Assembly: GCA_019009955.1 (NCBI GenBank) | Contig: CM032228.1 | Span: 174,878,501-174,942,500, forward strand | Direction of reading: 5' to 3' | Length of the DNA stretch: 64,000 bases | Source of the DNA: Riptortus pedestris | Taxonomy: Eukaryota; Arthropoda; Insecta; Hemiptera; Alydidae | Shown: piece after piece, positions 35,011 through 45,308 of the stretch | How the letters are laid out: every line of letters starts with the position of its first letter | How positions within the stretch are numbered: position 1 is the first letter of the stretch | Notes under the pieces: model-generated | The model's database searches: none | Told to the model about the DNA's origin: nothing | What the model saw: the letters and a program-made list of their open reading frames with translations, nothing else | Made by a program: the position numbers and the translations under genes

Positions 35011-35995
35011 TGTGTTTAGAATAACAATTTCAGTTCTAAATCGTTATTTACATTTACGAATTTTGTAGTGTCGACTTCTGAATTCCGGGCACCAAAGACT
35101 TGTATGTTTCATATGCCCGGACAAGTGTGTTTCATGAAAATGCCGGAATAGAATTGGGAAATCGTTTGTATATGTATTAAGAGACTGAGTATTGTTAATA
35201 TGAGTAGTTTGATGCGTTAAACCTCAAACATCTTTAAACTGTAATACGACAGAATGCCTAAACAGAGTTTTATCATGTTTTTTTCCGGATGCAAAGACAA
35301 TATAATATTTTTATTTTGATGTTAAACCAGATTTATTTGATCCTCAGAACGATAAAACGTTCATCAATATTCCTCTAATAGCTACTCCATGCTGCATGCT
35401 CACAACTATAAATATGACTAATTTGAAGGCATTAAATGGATTATTTAGTATTCTCGTTATCCAATATTTATATTTCGACGGGAAACCATTATTACATCAA
35501 TTAGTTTCCGCATAGCAATTCTATCATAAATTTGCCTAAATGCTAATATCTCGGGTAAAACCAATGAAGGGCAGCTGTTTTACTGTTTATGTTATAAGGC
35601 ATCTGTATTATTGGTGAATATGATGGAATGAGTTTGTGTATCCAATCTTCCTATTTTCTCGGAAAACCATTGCTATTTCAACCCGTCAACGACGAGAAAC
35701 ACGGTAAGAATAATATAATTGCCTTCATTAAAACTCATACCGAGAATGTACTGTTTCTCTAATATTCCCAGAATGCATTAAGGAAATTTAACATTTTTAG
35801 TTTACTTCAAATTAGTCCTCCCCTCCAATTAATATTCGTGTATTTTAATATTGCTTTTGTTGGCAATAATCACTCACTAAACTCTCCTTGATCTGTTCAA
35901 TAATTTTTATATTTTATATCGGAGAGTACTTCTAGTCCGAGATCGAAACATTGAGTTTTATTTATGAAAACTCTAGTAAATTATACTTATTGCTG
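35011..35995. other. AT-rich interval, no gene seen
   Basis: A short hairpin (TCCGGGCA near 35093 with TGCCCGGA near 35114) and no coding motif. Confidence 0.45.
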
Positions 35996-36104
35996 GTCTA
36001 AATGAAAATCTCGTTAATAGGAGTGGTGGTGTAAAGATGACTGAAAACTAAAAATATACAAATATCTCTGGTAATATTCGCTTTAGAGAACGAGCAAAAC
36101 ATAT

Positions 36105-36171
<67 letters not shown>

Positions 36172-36175
36172 GTTG
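35996..36175 (-). mobile_element. diverged HINE fragment with (TA)n
   Basis: ACTGAAAACTAAAAATATAC, AATATCTCTGGTAATATTCG and AGAGAACGAGCAAAACATAT correspond, in inverse orientation, to the GAATATTAACCGAGATATTT region of HINEs. It is joined to a (TA)n tract at 36107-36167. Termini are absent. Confidence 0.55.
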
Positions 36176-36307
36176 TTTTTTGAATTCCCCTTGGCGGATA
36201 GGAAACATCTTCTGGCGAAACATCGGCAAACCCGCATACTTTTTCTGTATAACCTGTCAGTATTTATGCAATCTTAGGCTGTTAATTTGCCTGGAACAGA
36301 ACTCTTG

Positions 36308-36344
36308 AATGAAAGAGTTCATTAACAATATGAACTCTTTCATT
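36308..36344. other. 14-bp perfect hairpin
   Basis: AATGAAAGAGTTCA (36308-36321) and TGAACTCTTTCATT (36331-36344) pair perfectly around a 9-nt loop. Confidence 0.55.
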
Positions 36345-36419
36345 ACAAAAATAATAAACATTGATTATTAGGGTTCTTTTGGATTGAAAAATTGTGTTTT
36401 TATCTCTGCACAATTTATT

Positions 36420-36862
36420 TGACGATAATAACTCACTTTTACACAGTTGGTAAATTATTCTACACTATTTATCTCAAAATGCACTGTAAACTCCAAATTC
36501 TTATCACACAGCAGAATAACTCACTATGTTAAAAAACACGACACGGCACCGATCTTCACAAAAAACGGCACTACACTGATCTTCACAAAACAAGGTACTG
36601 CACTGATCTTCACTAAGCACTGCACTGCACTGAAACTGAAAAGCACTGTTCATTAAAAACTGCACTGAACGCACTGTTATTCACTGGTAAAAAATTGAGA
36701 ACTGACTGACTGTTGGTCCAGCTGGGCGTTCTTTATATTGCTCGGACGTCAGCTCGAAGGGATTCTGACACTCCATCTGCTCCGAAGTCTAGATTTTCGA
36801 CTTGACCCGGGCGCCACTGTTCCTGCTGGGGTGTCTTCATTTTCTTCGTACTTTTTAAATTC
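36420..36862 (-). mobile_element. solo-LTR-like sequence, minus strand
   Basis: On the minus strand: a TATA-like AATATAAAGAACG, CAGTCAGTTCTC as possible initiator, then CCAGTGAATAACAGTGCG, then three tandem units of about 28 bp built on GTGAAGATCAGTGCAGT (plus-strand 36545-36625), and GTGAGTTATTCTGC. The same order (TATA-like box, GTGAATAACAG, 28-bp units, GTGAGTTATTG) occurs at 53300-53826, so the two are related LTRs. No internal gag/pol, PBS or matching second LTR is visible here. Ends are approximate. Confidence 0.6.
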
Positions 36863-36866
36863 GTGA

Positions 36867-37046
36867 GGGGCTCAGGTTAGTCATTTGAGTTAAAGCGTTG
36901 ACATTAATCTTATATGGTAAACCTAGAGTGGTTAATTAAAATCCCGTCTGGGCAATAGGAATTTATTTAATGACAGAATTAAATAAAATCCTTAGTCCCA
37001 CCCTGGTTAGAAAAGGGTGGTAACTGTAGATAACCCGTCCCTATCC
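36867..37046 (+). mobile_element. tRNA-derived SINE, tail lost
   Basis: GGGGCTCAGGTTAGTCATTT, GAGTTAAAGCGTTGAC, GGTAAACCTAGAGTGG, a decayed B-box region, ATTTAATGACAGAATTAAAT, CCCACCCTGGTTAGAAAAGG, GTAGATAACCCGTCCCTA. It ends before the usual GTGGACGTTAATAAATAAT tail. Confidence 0.85.
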
Positions 37047-37091
37047 TGATTTTTGCATATTTATATTAATTGTGCTGGTCTTGATTTTCTG

Positions 37092-37228
37092 TTTCAAGGC
37101 TATATTCAAAATTATTCACCTGCAATTTGAAATAATTGGAAGTAATATATCAAAATTTTCATTTACTGAATGATTTATCAGTTTTTTAAGCTTCTTGTAA
37201 AAGTAATTTTTTTTTATACGAGGATGTT
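37092..37228 (+). repeat. dispersed repeat, copy B (copy A at 15831-15972)
   Basis: CAAGGCTATATTCAAAATTA, AATAATTGGAAGTAATATAT, CATTTACTGAATGATTTATC and GTAAAAGTAATTTTTTTT match copy A in order. Confidence 0.75.
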
Positions 37229-40200
37229 GATACATGTAATTCAAGTACGTTATTTTCTCAAGAATATTTTATTTTTGTTTGCTGTTGTCTTCTCCTTATA
37301 AAATTGTTCTAAATTTATTTCGCACGCATTCACCCTTAAATTAAATTAATCTCAACATACAATTTCTCGGGAAGACTTAGCATCATGGTTTTAGGGTGTA
37401 TACCACGCTGTTCAAGTCTTTAAAAGCCTATATTATTAAGAATATTGATGAAGAAGTTTGATAATATCATGTTGAAGAATATCAACAAAAAATATCTTTT
37501 TAATTAAACATTCCATAAATCTATTTGTACTTATAATTAAACGTGCGAGGTTGGGGGATACACGTTGAACAGCAATTAGCTCCTTCCTCGGTGAGAATAA
37601 ATGACTGGTCAATTTCAAGGAAATTATATTCGTTGTGTATTTTTTTATTTAAGTATAGAATGAATGGGGCAGATCTGAATTACACGAAGCTGTTCTTGTG
37701 TATCATATTGGTCTTGTGTATATTTTTAAATATAAGAGCGCTTTGTATAGTAGCATTTGCCTCATTGATGAAACCAAATATCAGTCCCAAAATATCTCTC
37801 TCACTTTCTCTCTCCCTTCCTCCTAGTTTTAGATATTTCCTTTTGCAGCTTGTACGTACATTAACTCTGTATGTTCTTGGAGTTTATTAAAATGAAGCAC
37901 TGAATAATTCAGTCTTTCAAGGTATCTTGGAAATATTTTTTCCTCGGATTGAATAGATAAAGGTACAAATATTGCAAGAGAAAATGATATTGTGACAAAT
38001 AAAGAAAATTATTAAAATAATATCATAAATGGATTGCGTGGATACTGTATTGCAATAAAAGAACAGGTTCGATCAATACATTGTTTAGAAAAAGGTGATA
38101 AATGAACATTTTAAGTAAGATAATATAATATTAAAGAAAACGTCTGACTCAGGAATTAGTAAATGAGGAACCTAGTTTTCATCTTTATCAACATTGTTCG
38201 TTATATCATTATTGTTCTTGACAACTTGAACAAATTACATGAAAACATAGCTTATTTTGGTAAAAGTAGAATGATAACTATTTAATTTTAATTCATAAAG
38301 GCAACCAAGTAAATAAAAATACTTAAATTGTTTTTAAAAATATGATTACCAAACACCAAAGAGGCCTGTTGTATAAGCAAACACCAGTCACGAAAATGCA
38401 TGCATGTTTTGTGGAGCGCCGTTGTGACGAACTATCTGATTTAGGCCTAATAGCTGAGTAAATTTTAATATAAAAAGTTTGCGCCTTGGAGTCCCTTTAA
38501 GAACTGAACTATCTTACGTTAGTTTTATTTTTGAAAATAATATACTACAACAGGCAGCAGGCAAAGGACTACGACCGAAGTAAAAATGTATCTTTCAATT
38601 ATTAAGTAACTACAGAAATTCTCTAATTAGTTTGTTCTTTCTTGAAGCACTCTATTGTTTCAATAATGGTCTATGAATTCTCCTCTGGACTAGGAAATAT
38701 ATAATGAAAGTATTTATGTGGAATTAACTGCTGGATTTGGTCTAGGGGACTTGTTTACTCATCCTTCTCTGCTAATTTTTGACAGCATTTGGGTTGCCTT
38801 CTTCGGGTGTTATGTTGATGCCCAGTTTTCAGAAAGAGTGACATTTAAATGAGGTGCTAGCCATGTAAGACCTGCTAGGTGGGTATTGGTAGTTTCCCTT
38901 CTATTAACACATTGATCAGTTTTAAGGGGTTATTGGGAGTAGATTGGGTTATAATGAAACACATGGTGCAGGTGGCCCACCAAACTGGTGGTTCCGGGTG
39001 GGGTGGGAGGATAGGAGAAAGCGTAAGAAGAAAGTGCAGTGATAACAAAGAAGAGATAATAAAATGTAAAGCTTAAGAAGAGATAATAAGAATGAAAAGA
39101 AGAAAGAATACCAAAGGTATGTGTGCGGGGTGCCTATAAATGGCCTTCACTTTGCCCTGCCCTTCCTCCCGTTTACTGGTAGGCGATGCTTTCTTAATTG
39201 CTATTATGCAAACCTCCAAAAAGGATCACTCATTTGAGCCCTTTGTAATGGCATTATGCGTTACAAGCAATGGACTGCCATTAAACATCCAACCCTCCTA
39301 AGAAGATTATACTTGAATGAAGCATTGGCTCAATTAAGAATACCGTTTATTGGAGTCTTCTACTTAATGCATAAAAGTTTCCTGGATTATAGAATAGGAA
39401 CTGATATCTCTAAAACTACTAAATTATGCCCTCCCCCAATTTTTATATTATACAAATTTAAGAACTAACTGAAATTTAAGTTTCGGTATTTATTTAACAC
39501 TGGTACTTCCTTAATGTGTTTATGAGTTATTGAAGTAAAATCAAAATATTAATAAAAAAAGAAATTGTTTTCAGTAAAACAGGTGTGCTAGTTAATCTTT
39601 ACCTTTCTTTTTTATTGTTTCTGCATTCTAAAAGAAAGCAAATAATATAGGCTTTCAAAGATTCTCCTTTTTGGCTCAGTTGTTTAATTTACTAGGGGAT
39701 TTATTTTTCTGATGAATTAACTGTTTTCTATAGATATTAATAGGACTTTTTTTACTGCTTTAATATATTATATTATCTGATCAGTATCACAATTATCTTG
39801 GAACAGATAATTTAACGTGATAGCAGTTAGTGTGATTGAGTATTTTTTATGGTAAACTAATTTCAATTATATAAAATATTATTTTAACTAATAGTGAACA
39901 AAATACAATGCTGCCAAATATATTTTTGTTCTTACTTAGTAGCTCAAACACACTTAATAACTGCTCATACAAAGCACAGAGCCTTTAAAATTCCCTCACT
40001 CTTTATTCAAATACCCATCATCTCTTTGTATTTCAGCCGCTTACTTAATTATACTTATAATTTCATGTGAAGAGCTAAAATAATAAATATAGGAGAGGAG
40101 TAATATTTGTATTTAATTTATTTTGGACAATGGAGTTAGTGTATGTTGTCTGATGTATATTGTGCTTTTTACTGGATGTATAGGGGTGGAACAGAGGAAG
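37229..40200. other. 3-kb AT-rich stretch without recognised element
   Basis: One of the longest parts of the window without an identifiable repeat. Frames at 37543-37890, 38879-39076 and 39256-39468 have no domain motif and no clear splice context. A G-rich patch at 38980-39012 (GGGTGGGGTGGGAGG) could form a G-quadruplex-like structure. I see no gene. Confidence 0.45.
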
Positions 40201-40224
40201 ATGAAGGAGGGAAAGAAGATAGGG

Positions 40225-40560
40225 CGGTGTAGATGAAGCTGTTCCTTGACCTTTTGACCTCGAGGTCAGGGTTGGAGAGCGCAGGCGCCGCTCACCCCTC
40301 CCTCGTTCAAACTAGCTGTCGGGACCACTTATTTATTGTTGGGACCCGGCACCTTACAGGAGCCTAGAAGCTAGGCTGCACCCCGAGCCTACGGCCTATC
40401 CCATTGGCTGGCTCGATTAGTAAGGTGGAATAGAAGAGGCTGGGCGGGCCCCTGGAACAGGTGAGCCCGCTCGATAGAACACACTCCCTATCAACAGGTA
40501 TCTCCCACTCCTCAATGAGAGCTGCAGCCATTCAGCTCCCCCTCCACCTCATATCCGCAT
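40225..40560. promoter_or_regulatory. GC-rich island with clustered AGGTCA half-sites; possible promoter/enhancer
   Basis: About 330 bp of markedly higher G+C in AT-rich DNA. Three nuclear-receptor half-sites lie within 22 bp: TGACCT (40247-40252), TGACCT (40255-40260) and AGGTCA (40263-40268). They give a direct repeat with 2-bp spacing and an everted pair with 2-bp spacing. A CCAAT-type CCCATTGGCTGG is at about 40400. The 40461-40652 frame downstream has no recognised domain. A promoter, enhancer or untranslated first exon is possible; there is no transcript evidence. Confidence 0.35.
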
Positions 40561-41260
40561 TCCCTTATATTACACTATTTATAGGAACTCAAGTAGTTAA
40601 AGAAATTGAACCGTCATTCGCGTTTTACTCAGTCTCAAATGTAGCAGGGTGACGTCGACAAAGAGGTATCTTATGCAATGATACCGTCTTAAGAAAACTG
40701 AATAAAAAGAGCAAATTATCTGCAACTGTGAAAGTCTTATTAAGACGAAGACTAAAAACTTTAGGTTTTGAAGCCAATGTGTGGTTGCCCTAGTTTCAAT
40801 GTACAAATGTTTTTGTAGGTAGAAGGGATACCTAAGACACATCAAACACTTAGAAAAGTACTTTAATACACACATCGTACAAATATGGATGTATTCCGTG
40901 TTATTGTCCTTCTTAATTTTCGATACAGCTTAATCTTTCTATTCTGGCATATAGTAGATTAGTATTTACCATCCAAAATAAAATCGTAAGTGCATTTCAA
41001 TAAAAAAAAGTATTCATTAAAAATTAAAAATACATATGTGTTAAATCTAAAGAAGTAAAATGGCAACCGTTTTATGAAGAGGAATATAGTGGGTTTTCAC
41101 GCAGTTACTGAAAGGTTTGTCTAGATTCTGATGATGCGATATGAAGTAATTTCTTAGGATCTCATTCCTTTGTTCCAAAGCTCAGAAGTCCTCTAAGAGT
41201 GATTAGGATGTTTGAAAATATGGTTTGGAACCAACTTGAACCGAAGAATAGCTGTAGGAC
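40561..41260. other. AT-rich interval, no gene seen
   Basis: No recognised element. Confidence 0.45.
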
Positions 41261-41480
41261 GGGGCTCAGGGTGGCCGTGCGAGTTAAGGCGTTAGTCCTA
41301 ATCTCGCGTCGTTGACCTAGTGTGGCGGGTTCGATTCCCGCCCTGGGCAGTAGAAATTTATTTAGTGACGGATTCATTAAATAAACTCCTTAAGCCCTCC
41401 CTGTATAGAAAAGGGTGGTTACCTGTAGATAACTGTCCCGATTAGCCATAATAGCATAAAGTGGTCGTAAATAATAATAA
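41261..41480 (+). mobile_element. tRNA-derived SINE, full length, well preserved
   Basis: GGGGCTCAGGGTGGCCGTGC, GAGTTAAGGCGTTAGTCC, AATCTCGCGTCGTTGACC, then the B-box GGCGGGTTCGATTCCCGCC. The TGGCCG...GAGTTAAGGCG head with an extra arm before the B-box resembles a class II tRNA (Ser-like). The body hairpin ATTTAGTGACGGATTCATTA and CCCTGTATAGAAAAGGGTGG, and an (ATA)n tail, follow. The opposite strand yields the spurious peptide RAGIEPATLG from the B-box. Confidence 0.9.
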
Positions 41481-41989
41481 CCAGAAAACATAGCTGTGCT
41501 GTAGGACGTATACGTACGCAGAAGAATTAGTGAACTTATAAGGTTTTGTACATGTTATACGAAGTATGCTTGTAAGGTATAATAAAGAACTGGTTTTGAA
41601 TATAATGGGATCCATTGAAATAAAAGCAAGAACCCGCCAGAGTCCATGGTCTCATTTATCTTGAAATGTTACATTTTTGTCTGGGGATATTCAGTAATTG
41701 GATTTGCCATTTTTACTTCTCCCTATATTAGTTTCTAAACTTGTTTCATACTGTGATGATATTAAACTATAATTTATAATTCAACTAAGATTTATTGTTA
41801 TTTATTAAAATCATTGTTTAATATGGTTATGACCCTTCTGAATGCTCTTTTTCAAGTCTTTGTTTGATTTTGCAAGATATTCAAAGCTGATTTCAATTCG
41901 GTTTTGATTTTTTAAATTAGCCATAGTTTTCCTTGCCACCTGAGTCCTTATCCTTAGGCCTACTGATCACTTTCCCTAATACATTAACA
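41481..41989. other. AT-rich interval, no gene seen
   Basis: No recognised element. Confidence 0.4.
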
Positions 41990-41995
41990 ACTCTA

Positions 41996-42036
41996 GAAGG
42001 CTTGAAGATGGTGCCATTGCATCGAAAGCGCTTGCC
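41996..42036 (+). ncRNA. hammerhead-ribozyme-like motif, Penelope LTR relic
   Basis: GAAGGC, TTGAAGA (42002-42008), stem GGTGC...GCATC (42010-42022 with loop CATT), then GAAA (42024-42027), GCGCTT, GCC. The layout (short stem, YUGAAGA, stem II, GAAA, 4-6 nt, closing stem) is the same as in the Penelope-derived motifs at 45010 and 58763. The first core base is T instead of C, so activity is doubtful. The flanks, 41935-42160, may be the remainder of a Penelope-type LTR. Confidence 0.45.
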
Positions 42037-42049
42037 AACTGTATTCGAC

Positions 42050-42800
42050 CATCAGCCAGTGACGACGGTATGCACCGACAGATATAACTACAGTATCATC
42101 TACGGGTATACTGGCGGTTCCAATCCTTTACTTGACTTACATAAACAAAGCCTCTTTGTTTAATGAAAATTGTAATTTAATTAATTATACAAGATGTATT
42201 TTCTACATTTTTGTAGTTTCTACATTTATAAAGAAGAAAAGTTATTTATTTGAATTTCATCTCAATTCGTAGCCATAAAAAGGTCATTTTGTATTAATAT
42301 AAAATATATCAGTTGAACGTGGTTTTGCATGTGAAAGATGAGCTCTCAACCACACCGGCCACGTTATTATTTGAAGATAGCTTATACCAGATCATTTTCA
42401 TATTATTTTAATTTTTTTATTATTTGTTTTTCTACTAATCTCATTTTTTTTTATTTGGTTAGTGCCCCACAGCAACGGTGATTGGAATGATCTCTAATTC
42501 TTAAGGGCTAACTATAATAATATATTTATTCCTTCATGCACTTTCCTTTGTTGTACTTTATTTTTATGTTATGGAAAATATTTCTTAAATATCTGATTGT
42601 TTCTCATATCCGTGCTTTGTCTAAATGAATATAATAAAAGTTAACCCTTTTAAATCTTTTTAAGTATGCTGTAGACATATTCTATTTTATACTATATGTT
42701 TTTGTAAATGTTTATATGTTTTAGATATGTTAGTATTTGTGGGATATATTGGCTGCAGACAGTTAATAGTTCGTTCATATAATAGGGTATTAAGCTCATT
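42050..42800. other. AT-rich interval, no gene seen
   Basis: No recognised element up to the inverted-repeat boundary. Confidence 0.45.
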
Positions 42801-42805
42801 TAAAA

Positions 42806-43035
42806 TTAGTCTAAAATGGTTTCTGCAATCATTGACGAATAGTAATAACATTTCTGCGAGTTAACAATGCCAGTAAACCAAGAGCTCTGTTGTTTGCAGG
42901 TAAACAATCTGTTATCATTGTGGCTACATTGTGAATCTATCTCCCAACTTAACTCATTTATTTTCCGGCATACATCACATTGGATGATTTTTAAATCTTT
43001 TTGAGTTGACACACAAATAAAAAAAAAAAAAAGAT
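42806..43035 (-). CDS. Cys-patterned exon-like frame, left-arm copy (CW-finger-like)
   Basis: The minus-strand frame reads STQKDLKIIQCDVCRKINEL, SWEIDSQCSHNDNRLFTCKQ, then QSSWFTGIVNSQKC and AETILD with a stop. Pattern: Q-C-D-x-C-x-K...L...C-x2-N-x6-C. The CW zinc finger of MORC-type and related chromatin proteins has W-x-Q-C-D-x-C-x-K-W-R-x-L...W-x-C-x2-N...C; both diagnostic tryptophans are missing here. A T-rich tract, then ACTCAAAAAG, precedes the block like a splice acceptor. The extension upstream of STQKD reads through the homopolymer and differs between arms, so it is probably intronic. It could be a duplicated host exon, a relic, or part of the element. Confidence 0.35.
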
Positions 43036-43270
43036 CCTTCGTTTCGTATGATATATGTTTACGAAAACTTGTTAGGTTCATTTCTATCCCGCCAAGCAAG
43101 TCTAATTAATTACAACTTTAGGCATTAATAAGAAACACTTTTCATACAGAAAAAAAAATTTATGTCTTTGCCATATTTAACAAATTAAAACTTGTTCACG
43201 TAGGCTTCCACGGTCGTAAAATGTATGTACAAAAACTTCTTCCGGGTTGGACCGTGTCTTAATTTTAATC

Positions 43271-43312
43271 GTTGCCGAGCTTTCGCACATCGTGTGATGG
43301 CTTCTTCAGGGC
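43271..43312 (-). ncRNA. hammerhead-like motif, minus Penelope copy
   Basis: Reverse complement of the 45010-45048 motif: CTGAAGA, stem GCCATC/GATG(T)GC, GAAA, GCTC, GGC. Confidence 0.5.
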
Positions 43313-43350
43313 AGAGTAGAGAATGAGAGCATCTTGTAATCCAGTTGGTT

Positions 43351-44040
43351 TTATACCTGCCGTGGTCCGGGTCTCGGTCGGAGCCTGCCTACCCATTGGT
43401 TGATTCTGTCTCCCGGCGCTGGGTCTCCGGTGGTGCTTGGGCTTCGTGGTTGCTCACTGTTGGTGGGTGTCGGGATCCTCTTGTCGTGCAATGCAATGGT
43501 ATCCAGTTTTTTATCTCTGTATCCGTCTTCTCTGTTGATGTTGTTGGGATTTTTGGCAATTGCCATGGCTTCTGTTATCGTTCGTTTGTAGTAATTGTTT
43601 TCTCTGGCTAGGATCCTGGCGTCTTCGAATTGGATGTGGTGGTTAGTGTTTGTGAAATGCTCTGCCAATAAAGACTTCTCAGTGCATCCGTGTTTAATAT
43701 CTGCCACATGTTTCTTGAGGCGAGTTTCTATGGTTCTTCCTGTTTCCCCGATGTATGAATTCCTACAGGAGCATGGAAAGCTGTAGATTCCTGAAGTCCT
43801 GAGTCCCAACTTATCGTTTGCTTTCGGAAGGATGTCGGCAATTTTCCTATCCGTGCCATAGGTTGTTCGAATTTTATGTCTCTTCAAAATTCTTGCTATC
43901 TTCTCCGTAGTGCCTTTAACATACGGTAACGTCGCTTGTCCTTTTGTTTCTTCTTGTTCCTGTTTGGAGCGCTGTTTGTTTCTTTTCTTCAGAACCTTCT
44001 CAAATGTTTGGGGTTCGCACCCATTCTTTAGGAATGCCAT
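43351..44040 (-). CDS. Penelope-like element GIY-YIG endonuclease region (minus copy)
   Basis: A 229-residue open frame without stops. It starts at an internal methionine (MAFLKNGCEPQTFEKVLKKR), then an Arg/Lys/Gln-rich linker, IARILKRHKIRTTYGTDRKI, and the nuclease: TSGIYSFPCSCRNSYIGETG, RTIETRLKKHVADIKHG, LAEHFTNTNHHIQFED. GIY (about residue 112), YIG, the catalytic-type Arg in RTIETR, and a downstream E/H/N-rich helix are present. GIY-YIG nucleases nick DNA to prime reverse transcription in these elements. The Cys pair (PCSC) before YIG is typical of Penelope endonucleases. The RT domain is not in this copy. Compared with the plus copy it keeps YIG where the other has YFG. Reading frame integrity suggests a young insertion or duplication. 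Confidence 0.88.
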   Translation of the reverse strand: MAFLKNGCEPQTFEKVLKKRNKQRSKQEQEETKGQATLPYVKGTTEKIARILKRHKIRTTYGTDRKIADILPKANDKLGLRTSGIYSFPCSCRNSYIGETGRTIETRLKKHVADIKHGCTEKSLLAEHFTNTNHHIQFEDARILARENNYYKRTITEAMAIAKNPNNINREDGYRDKKLDTIALHDKRIPTPTNSEQPRSPSTTGDPAPGDRINQWVGRLRPRPGPRQV

Positions 44041-44089
44041 CCTAAGGTGTCTTCTTTCCTTGGGCAGTTTGGAGGATTCAGAAAGTTCC

Positions 44090-44971
44090 TTTCTGGACGT
44101 GCTTGTTGAGAGGAAGGATCACCACCTCGGCCACTCTGTCTACAGGAAACCAACGCACACTGACAGATATCTCCATGCGAACTCCCATCACCACCTAGCA
44201 CAAAAAGAAGGCATCCTTAATACTCTTCTCAAAAGAGCCAAGCTACTTTCCAAACTGCCCAAGGAAAGAAGACACCTTAGGATGGCATTCCTAAAGAATG
44301 GGTACGAACCCCAAACATTTGAGAAGGTTCTGAAGAAAAGAAACAAACAGCGCCCCAAACAAGAACAAGAAGAAACAAAAGGACCAGCGACGTTACCCTA
44401 TGATAAAGGCACTACGGAGAAGATAGCAAGAATTTTGAAGAGACATAAAATTCGAACAACCTATGGCACGGATAGGAAAATTGCCGTCATCCTTCCGAAA
44501 GCAAAGGATAAGTTGGGACTCAGGACTTCAGGAATCTACAGCATTCCATGCTCCTGTGGGAAGTCATACTTCGGGGAAACAGGAAGAACCATAGAAACTC
44601 GCCTCAAGGAACATGTGGCAGATATTAAACACGGAAGCACTGAGAAGTCGGCATTGGCAGAGCATTTCACAAACACTAACCACCACATCCAATTCGAAGA
44701 CGCCAGGATCCTAGCCAGAGAAAACAATTACTACAAACGCACGATAAGAGAAGCCATGGCAATTGCCAAAAATCCCAACAACATCAACAGAGAAGACGGA
44801 TACAGACTAAGTAAAAACTGGATACCAGCATTGCACGACAAGAGGATCCCGACACCCACCAACAGTGAGCAACCACGAAGCCCAAGCACCACCGGAGACC
44901 CAGCGCCGGGAGACAGAATCAACCAATGGGAAGGCAGGCTCCGACCGAGACCCGGACCACGGCAGGTATAA
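44090..44971 (+). CDS. Penelope-like element RT C-terminus plus GIY-YIG endonuclease
   Basis: The element's own frame is recognisable from FLDVLVERKDHHLGHSVYRK through PTHTDRYLHANSHHHLAQKE, the motif right after the RT palm in Penelope-type RTs (VYRKPTHTDRYLH). After a linker comes the nuclease: TSGIYSIPCSCGKSYFGETG, RTIETRLKEHVADIKHG, ALAEHFTNTNHHIQFEDA. The C-terminal tail is Pro/Thr/Arg-rich (TPTNSEQPRSPSTTG) and ends RPRPGPRQV. The open frame formally begins at 43910, but its first 55 codons are antisense of the minus copy, so that start is an artefact of the fusion. YIG is changed to YFG. The RT catalytic core is missing, so the copy cannot move on its own. Confidence 0.88.
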   Translation, partial: FLDVLVERKDHHLGHSVYRKPTHTDRYLHANSHHHLAQKEGILNTLLKRAKLLSKLPKERRHLRMAFLKNGYEPQTFEKVLKKRNKQRPKQEQEETKGPATLPYDKGTTEKIARILKRHKIRTTYGTDRKIAVILPKAKDKLGLRTSGIYSIPCSCGKSYFGETGRTIETRLKEHVADIKHGSTEKSALAEHFTNTNHHIQFEDARILARENNYYKRTIREAMAIAKNPNNINREDGYRLSKNWIPALHDKRIPTPTNSEQPRSPSTTGDPAPGDRINQWEGRLRPRPGPRQV

Positions 44972-45009
44972 AACCAACTGGATTACAAGATGCTCTCATT
45001 CTCTACTCA

Positions 45010-45048
45010 GCCCTGAAGAAGCCATCACACGATGTGCGAAAGCTCGGC
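45010..45048 (+). ncRNA. hammerhead-ribozyme-like motif in Penelope 3' region
   Basis: GCC, CTGAAGA (45013-45019), stem II GCCATC (45021-45026) with GATGTGC (45031-45037, one bulged T), GAAA (45038-45041), GCTC, GGC. CUGANGA and GAAA separated by a stem form the invariant hammerhead core. Hammerheads are known in the LTRs of Penelope-like elements. Stem III and the UH cleavage site are not obvious, so this may be a minimal or decayed form. Confidence 0.55.
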
Positions 45049-45308
45049 AACGATGAAAATTAAGACACGGTCCAACCCGGAAGAAGTTTTTGTACATACA
45101 TTTTACGACCGTGGAAGCCTACGTGAACAAGTTTTAATTTGTTAAATATGGCAAAGACATAAATTTTTTTTTCTGTATGAAAAGTGTTTCTTATTAATGC
45201 CTAAAGTTGTAATTAATTAGACTTGCTTGGCGGGATAGAAATGAACCTAACAAGTTTTCGTAAACATATATCACACGAAACGAAGGATCTTTTTTTTTTT
45301 TTATTTGT

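Larger units (their letters stand above)
43190..44073 (-). mobile_element. Penelope-like element, 5'-truncated, minus copy
   Basis: Contains the C-terminal coding part (GIY-YIG nuclease) and the 3' untranslated region with a hammerhead-like motif (43271-43312). It stops abruptly at 44073, where it is fused head-to-head with the plus copy. Confidence 0.88.
44080..45130 (+). mobile_element. Penelope-like element, 5'-truncated, plus copy
   Basis: Extends about 175 bp further 5' than the minus copy, into the RT end, then nuclease and the 3' untranslated region with TATAAAACC, a hammerhead-like motif (45010-45048) and the CGACCGTGGAAGCCTACGTG end. The 3' boundary is approximate because both arms share flanking DNA. 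Confidence 0.88.

Noticed and set aside
34292..36237. Frames containing Tyr-Ile repeats at 34292-34543 and 35998-36237
   Set aside because: Produced by (TA)n microsatellites of HINE elements.
36180..36240. Hammerhead-like GGCGAAACATCGGC
   Set aside because: Has CGAAAC, but no CUGANGA at the right distance; too weak to call.
36800..36830. Retroviral-type primer-binding site (TGGCGCCCGGGTC on the minus strand)
   Set aside because: It lies upstream of the TATA-like box rather than after the LTR, so it cannot serve as the primer site of this LTR.
41261..41350. Functional tRNA gene
   Set aside because: The tRNA-like head continues into a SINE body shared with nine other loci, and cloverleaf pairing is incomplete.
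41162..41377. 71-residue frame with RAGIEPATLG
   Set aside because: This peptide is the reverse translation of the tRNA-like B-box of the SINE, not a gene.
44536..44922. Minus-strand frames opposite the plus Penelope ORF (and their mirror at 43400-43786)
   Set aside because: Antisense shadows of the GIY-YIG coding sequence, repeated because the locus is an inverted repeat.
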